Assembly (NCBI GenBank): GCA_964483805.1
Contig: CAZADH010000005.1
Span: forward strand, 1 to 64,000
From: CAZADH01 sp964483805
GTDB lineage: Bacteria; Muiribacteriota; Ozemobacteria; Ozemobacterales; Ozemobacteraceae
DNA length: 64,000 bases
Direction of reading: 5' to 3'
The notes under the pieces are model-generated. The model was given only the letters and a program-made list of their open reading frames with translations. It was not told the origin of the DNA and did not search any database. The position numbers and the translations under genes are program-made. Shown piece after piece: positions 60,215 to 64,000 of the stretch; the stretch's first letter is position 1; each line of letters begins with the position of its first letter.

Positions 60215-61156
60215 ATGACGAAGTCGATGCTCGGCGAAAATGTAATACGTCGTATGTCTTTGTGGTTGCGTGGCGTCGCGTTGCTGTGGTTGGCTCTGGT
60301 GTTGAGTGGCCCCGCCGCTCTGGCGGCGGGTGGTACAGGTTCGGGCTCGATCGGTGATGCCTCGGAGGAGAGCCGACAGTTGTTGGCGAAGTTCATGGAC
60401 CTGTCGGGCCTCGACCGGATGATCGAGCAGTTGCCGGTACTCATGCAGATGGGCGCCGATCAGGGGTGGCAGAACGATCAGCAGGCTGCCGTCCGCAAGA
60501 ATCCCGGTGCCGGCGAAGATTTCGCCCGGTTCAAAGCGCTGCTGGCCGAAGCGTTTGCGCCGGCGGCATTTTCGGCGCAACTGCGCGCGCGGCTGGCGGC
60601 CGGTCTCGATGCCAAGACCCTCGCCGCCGTGGTGGCCGAGATCGAGAAGCCACTGCACCGAAAAATCTCTGAAATCGAGGTGGCCAACACGACCCCCGAG
60701 AAGATCGGGGAGATCCAGAAGTATGCGGCAACTCTGGCGCAAAACCCGCCGGCGAAACCGCGGGCCGAGTTGATCCGGCGTCTGGTGAAGGCGACGCGGG
60801 CTGCCGAGTTGCAGGCCGAGATGGCCGTGCGCATGCGCCTGGTTTTCGCGCGCATGGCATTGGCGGCGATGGCCGATGCGGCCCGGGCCGAAGCCGAAAA
60901 GAAGCTGCAGTCGGTGGCGGCGCAGATCCGGGCCGACAGCCTGCCGCAGGCCGAGACCGAGAACTTCGCCACCGGTCTGTATATCTATCGTGCGTTGAGC
61001 GATGCCGAGTTGGCCCAGTATCTCGAGTTTCACGAGTCGGCGCTGGGCCTGGCGGCGGTCGAGGCAGTCAACCGGTCGTTTGTCGATACCATGGAGGCGG
61101 CGACGCTGACCTTGAGCAAGAAACTGATGGAGGGTAACGCATCGCCACGGCGATGA
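60215..61156 (+). CDS. exported DUF2059-like protein
   Basis: 313 residues from 60215 with AAGGAGG upstream. Signal peptide with long n-region (MTKSMLGENVIRRMSLWLRGVALLWLALVLSGPAALAAGG). The mature part is helical (ESRQLLAKFMDLSGLDRMIEQLPVLMQMG) and ends with RALSDAELAQYLEFHESALGLAAVEAVNRSFVDTMEAATLTLSKKL, the DUF2059 pattern (LsxxEl-xxxxxFxxSpxG). The family is periplasmic and uncharacterised. Palindrome copy 12 lies in the signal peptide codons, including a rare ATA. Confidence 0.8.
   Translation: MTKSMLGENVIRRMSLWLRGVALLWLALVLSGPAALAAGGTGSGSIGDASEESRQLLAKFMDLSGLDRMIEQLPVLMQMGADQGWQNDQQAAVRKNPGAGEDFARFKALLAEAFAPAAFSAQLRARLAAGLDAKTLAAVVAEIEKPLHRKISEIEVANTTPEKIGEIQKYAATLAQNPPAKPRAELIRRLVKATRAAELQAEMAVRMRLVFARMALAAMADAARAEAEKKLQSVAAQIRADSLPQAETENFATGLYIYRALSDAELAQYLEFHESALGLAAVEAVNRSFVDTMEAATLTLSKKLMEGNASPRR
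60244..60256. repeat. AATAC-N3-GTATT palindrome, copy 12
   Basis: AATAC GTC GTATG, 9 of 10, in the signal peptide region of the DUF2059 gene, read as I-R-R-M. Confidence 0.6.
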
Positions 61157-61177
61157 AACCCGGCATTTTCACATATA

Positions 61178-61190
61178 AATACTAAGTATT
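61178..61190. repeat. AATAC-N3-GTATT palindrome, copy 13 (perfect)
   Basis: AATAC TAA GTATT, 10 of 10, filling the 35-bp convergent gap between the DUF2059 gene and the second HEAT gene. Confidence 0.7.
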
Positions 61191-61191
61191 G

Positions 61192-63639
61192 CTATTGCCA
61201 GGGTTCGGCGATGATGGTGCCGCGCTGGTGGCCGGTGGCGCGCACCGTCCCTTTATACTGATCGCCCTTGTTGTACTTCTTCGCTTGCGGCGATTTGAAG
61301 GTGACGAACCAGCGGACCGCGTCGCGGGTGTTGGTGACGAGGACGCCGTTGCCGGCCGGGTCGACGAAACTGATCGGGCCTTCGAGGTCGATCTTGCCGG
61401 TGGGCAGACGGAAACGACCGCTTTGTTCGTCGGTCGATGCAGGGCGCGCGGCGGTGTCGTCGCGACCGGACATGAACAGGCGGTGGATGGTCATGGTGGC
61501 GACGAGCGAGAGGACCATGATGCCGATAAGGACCAGCCAACGCCGCTTTTCGTCGTCGGCCTCGGCGGACGCGCGGGCAGCGGCCGGGGTCGGGCGGGGC
61601 GGTGGGGCGTTGCGGGGGCGGCTGCGCACGGCCTTCTCGCGGGCGGTGCGCGCGGTCGCCGTGCGTTCTGCGACCCGGGTGGCGAAGTTGCTGCCGGGTT
61701 CCGCCAGCTCGGTGGTGTTCAGGGCGTCTTCCCAGATCGTGCCGGTCTCACGACGCGGGTTGCCGTCTTCATCATGCGTGGCCTGGAACACTGCCAGCAT
61801 GCCGTCGAGCGAAAGGTTCGCCGCAAGCAGATAGCTCGCCAGGGTTAACAGCTCGCGGTCGCGCTCGCGCCTGACGAAGTCGAGCAGCAGGGGCTCGGCG
61901 GTCGAGAAGTCGAGGCGCGGCATGAGCGACAGGCCGAGCAACCGTTGCTGGCGCTGCGCGGCGAGCAGCATGACGCTGACATGCTGCACGGCCTGCTCTT
62001 TGTCGCGTTCGAGAAAGACCTCGAGGGCCGCCGTGCGGATCTGGGGGTCCTGGTGGTTACACAACGCCTGCAAGCCGGCATCGAGACGCGGCGGGTCGAG
62101 ATGGCCGATGGCTCGCACCGTCTCGGCGATCACCCCGGGGTCATCGGCATCGAGCCAGGTGGTGAGCAGACTGGCATCGGCCCGGGTACCGCTGCGGCCG
62201 AAGAGCGCGATGAGTTCGATGAGAATGCGCCGATCGATGCGGAGCTTCATCAAGCCGGCGAGCGCGGTGCGGTGTCTGGCGAACGCGTCGGCATCGCGAC
62301 AACCGATGATGAGCCGACGTTGCTCGGGCACCGACAGGGCAACGAAGGCCGAGGGTTGGAGCGACTCGCCAAGTTGGTCTGCGGCTGCGGTCGCGGTGGC
62401 ACCGGGCTCGGGCGGTGTCGCTCGCGCGGGTTGCGCTGCGTTTGCGGCAATGCCGCGCAGTTGTTGGACGACGGCGCCGACTTCGGGGTCGAGATCGGCC
62501 TGGGACGCGAGGTTTTCGAGGGCGACCCGGACCTCGGGGTGGTTGGGGTGATCGACCAACCAACGCAGCGCTCCCAGGCGGGTTTCGCGATCGTCGCTGG
62601 CGAGCCGGCTGAGCGCCATGCGGATCTGCATCAGAGTCTTGCGCTGGGCCAGTTCGGTCTTGAGGCGCGCGAGATACTCGTCGATCGGGATCTCGAGGAT
62701 GCCCGAGTTCTGAATGGAACGAACCAGTTGGTTGAGCAGGCTCTGCAGGATCTGTTGCTTGAGGCCGTGCGACAGCAGGGCGATGGCGAACACGGCCGGC
62801 GGCAGGGCTGGATCGGGGTTGGTGGCAATGGCCAGGCCGGCCATGACCATCAGGGTTGGCCGGGTTTCGCGGCCCAGCAGTTGCAGCAACAGCGGGCGGG
62901 CAACGTTGGCGGGACTGAGCAGGAGTTCTTTGAGGGCGACATGGCGCGAGGCCGGATCGGGGGCGTTCACCAACACGCTGAGGTGTTCGCGGGCGGCGTC
63001 CCGATCGATGTTTGACAGCCACCGCAGGGCGCGGGCGCGCACGCACAGATCGGGGACGGTCAGAAGTTCGGGAAGTCGCTCGAGCAGGAGACTCGGGGCC
63101 TGGGCTCCGAGAACATCGAGTGTCGCCAGAACCACGGGGGCCGATGTATTGCTTAAGTATGGCAACGCCGGAACCGCATCGTCGGGATCACCCCAGCGCG
63201 CGAGAAACTTCAACTCGGCGGCCAGGATCTGGGGGTCGACCTCGTCGCGCAACCGTTGGCGGACGAAATCGATGGCGGCCGGTTCGGGGTCGAAGCGGCT
63301 GGAGGTCAGGGCCCTGATTTTGGCCGTCGGATCGGGGCTTCCGTAACTGGTTTCGAGGACATCGAGCGTCAGCGGGGCCAGCGGATGGCCGCCCTCGCGC
63401 CCGGTCCGGTCACGGTTCTGTGCGGCGAGCGCTTCAGCGGCGTATCGTCGGCACTCGACGTTGTCGTCAGCGACCGCCAGCGTCTGCAGTTTGTCGACGA
63501 TATGGCCGGGAAGTCCGGGCTCCGCCAGTTCCTGGGCAGCGATGGCGCGAACTGACGCATCGGGGTCGTCGAGATCCCTCAACAACCACGATTTAAGGTC
63601 GAGAAGATCGTTGGCTGGGCAGTCGCTCATCGCTGTCAT
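61192..63639 (-). CDS. large HEAT-repeat membrane-anchored protein
   Basis: 815 residues from 63639 (or 63630). Residues up to about 600 are HEAT-like helical repeats (DASVRAIAAQELAEPGLPGHIVDKLQTLAVADDNVECRRYAAEALAA; DPQIRTAALEVFLE). A Pro/Ala-rich linker with RPRNAPPPRPTPAAARA precedes one membrane helix (RRWLVLIGIMVLSLVATMTIHRLF). A short C-terminal beta domain follows (GPISFVDPAGNGVLVTNTRDAVRWFVTFKS...YKGTVRATGHQRGTIIAEPW), possibly outside the membrane. Possibly a scaffold linking cytoplasm and envelope. No clear ribosome site. Divergent from the FAD oxidoreductase. Confidence 0.75.
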   Translation of the reverse strand: MTAMSDCPANDLLDLKSWLLRDLDDPDASVRAIAAQELAEPGLPGHIVDKLQTLAVADDNVECRRYAAEALAAQNRDRTGREGGHPLAPLTLDVLETSYGSPDPTAKIRALTSSRFDPEPAAIDFVRQRLRDEVDPQILAAELKFLARWGDPDDAVPALPYLSNTSAPVVLATLDVLGAQAPSLLLERLPELLTVPDLCVRARALRWLSNIDRDAAREHLSVLVNAPDPASRHVALKELLLSPANVARPLLLQLLGRETRPTLMVMAGLAIATNPDPALPPAVFAIALLSHGLKQQILQSLLNQLVRSIQNSGILEIPIDEYLARLKTELAQRKTLMQIRMALSRLASDDRETRLGALRWLVDHPNHPEVRVALENLASQADLDPEVGAVVQQLRGIAANAAQPARATPPEPGATATAAADQLGESLQPSAFVALSVPEQRRLIIGCRDADAFARHRTALAGLMKLRIDRRILIELIALFGRSGTRADASLLTTWLDADDPGVIAETVRAIGHLDPPRLDAGLQALCNHQDPQIRTAALEVFLERDKEQAVQHVSVMLLAAQRQQRLLGLSLMPRLDFSTAEPLLLDFVRRERDRELLTLASYLLAANLSLDGMLAVFQATHDEDGNPRRETGTIWEDALNTTELAEPGSNFATRVAERTATARTAREKAVRSRPRNAPPPRPTPAAARASAEADDEKRRWLVLIGIMVLSLVATMTIHRLFMSGRDDTAARPASTDEQSGRFRLPTGKIDLEGPISFVDPAGNGVLVTNTRDAVRWFVTFKSPQAKKYNKGDQYKGTVRATGHQRGTIIAEPWQ

Positions 63640-63736
63640 GATCGGTCCGGTCGGTTGGTTTCCATGGTCGCTGCAACCTCGGGTCCAAGTCAAGCAACGT
63701 GTACCCGCCGGGTTGCATTTGGTGCAGTTGTTTGGC

Positions 63737-64000
63737 ATGTTGGCGGCCATGGCACACCCTCAACGCATCATCCTCGGACTGCTCCTCTTTGTTTTCGGCG
63801 TCGTGGTCTGCGCCTGGGCCGAAATGGTGGGTGGGCCGCGGCCGGTCCACGTCGAGTCGGCCGGCAGCAACCGATACGACGTCGTTGTCGTCGGGGGCGA
63901 TGCGGAGGGGGTTGCCGCGGCGGTCGCGGCTGCGAGGGCCGGCGCCCGTACCCTGCTCATCGATGTGCGGCCGCAGTTGGGGGGATTGCTGACCCAGGGC
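63737..64000 (+). CDS. exported FAD-dependent oxidoreductase, N-terminal fragment
   Basis: Open at the right edge; 88 residues visible from the ATG at 63737 (63749 is an alternative). MLAAMAHPQRIILGLLLFVFGVVVCAWAE is a signal peptide. Then YDVVVVGGDAEGVAAAVAAARAGARTLLIDVRPQLGGLLTQG is the FAD-binding Rossmann start of the FAD_oxidored family, with the LGGxLTxG signature; the glycine motif reads GGDAEG. Such secreted proteins often act on polysaccharide or sugar substrates. No clear ribosome site upstream. Confidence 0.8.
   Translation, partial: MLAAMAHPQRIILGLLLFVFGVVVCAWAEMVGGPRPVHVESAGSNRYDVVVVGGDAEGVAAAVAAARAGARTLLIDVRPQLGGLLTQG

Noticed and set aside
63699..63992. 97-codon plus-strand frame at the right edge
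   Set aside because: The real gene is in another plus frame from 63737, with a signal peptide and an FAD-binding motif.

Overview
The window looks like chromosomal DNA from a GC-rich, diderm (Gram-negative) bacterium. The evidence is lipid A synthesis (lpxD, an lpxC-fabZ fusion, lpxA), BamA, Skp and an LptF/LptG permease, plus many signal peptides. The phylum cannot be fixed from the sequence. The lpxC-fabZ fusion, the HEAT-repeat proteins, the DUF5693/CsaB protein and the pilin-like sequences suggest a deep-branching lineage (Riflebacteria/Ozemobacteria-like is only a guess) rather than a familiar proteobacterium.

Layout. 1-9 kb: a minus-strand envelope operon (lptF-type permease, degenerate 5'-nucleotidase, DUF2993 protein, rmlD-like reductase, small exported protein, DUF5693-CsaB fusion). 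9.1-14.3 kb: UDP-glucose dehydrogenase, citrate lyase citDEF and a sugar nucleotidyltransferase. 14.45-14.64 kb: a strong promoter and tRNA-Gln(CTG) and tRNA-Glu(CTC). 14.65-24.3 kb: an integrative element inserted at the 3' end of tRNA-Glu. It carries a tyrosine integrase, hicAB, an excisionase/AlpA pair, a TOPRIM-DUF927 primase-helicase with iteron-like repeats, zinc-finger proteins, a serine recombinase with a complex upstream site, and an RHH protein. It has no capsid genes and resembles a phage satellite. 24.4-31 kb: a YfhO-like membrane protein, an alpha-helical exported protein, a STAS protein, an ArsR-type regulator and an RsbW-like kinase. 31-38.6 kb: a HEAT protein, dnaN, ileS, a class II aldolase and mtnA. 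38.7-45.2 kb: bamA-skp-lpxD-(exported protein)-lpxC/fabZ-lpxA. 45.2-55.9 kb: an exported-protein and minor-pilin cluster in a pilW-pilV-pilX-pilY1-like order, with three related Skp-like paralogues. 56-64 kb: a DUF3592 protein, a protein with a pilin-like C-terminus, a serpin lipoprotein, a DUF2059 protein, a second HEAT protein and the start of an FAD oxidoreductase.

The most unusual signal is a dispersed palindrome, AATAC-N3-GTATT. By eye I find 13 copies with at least 9 of 10 positions matching, and roughly eight more at 8 of 10. They occur in convergent intergenic gaps, at gene starts and inside genes in different reading frames, and none lies in the integrated element. It behaves like a DNA-level site (nucleoid or regulator binding, uptake or segregation) imposed on the host genome. 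The second unusual signal is an inverted pair of 8-bp iteron clusters inside the element's replication genes.
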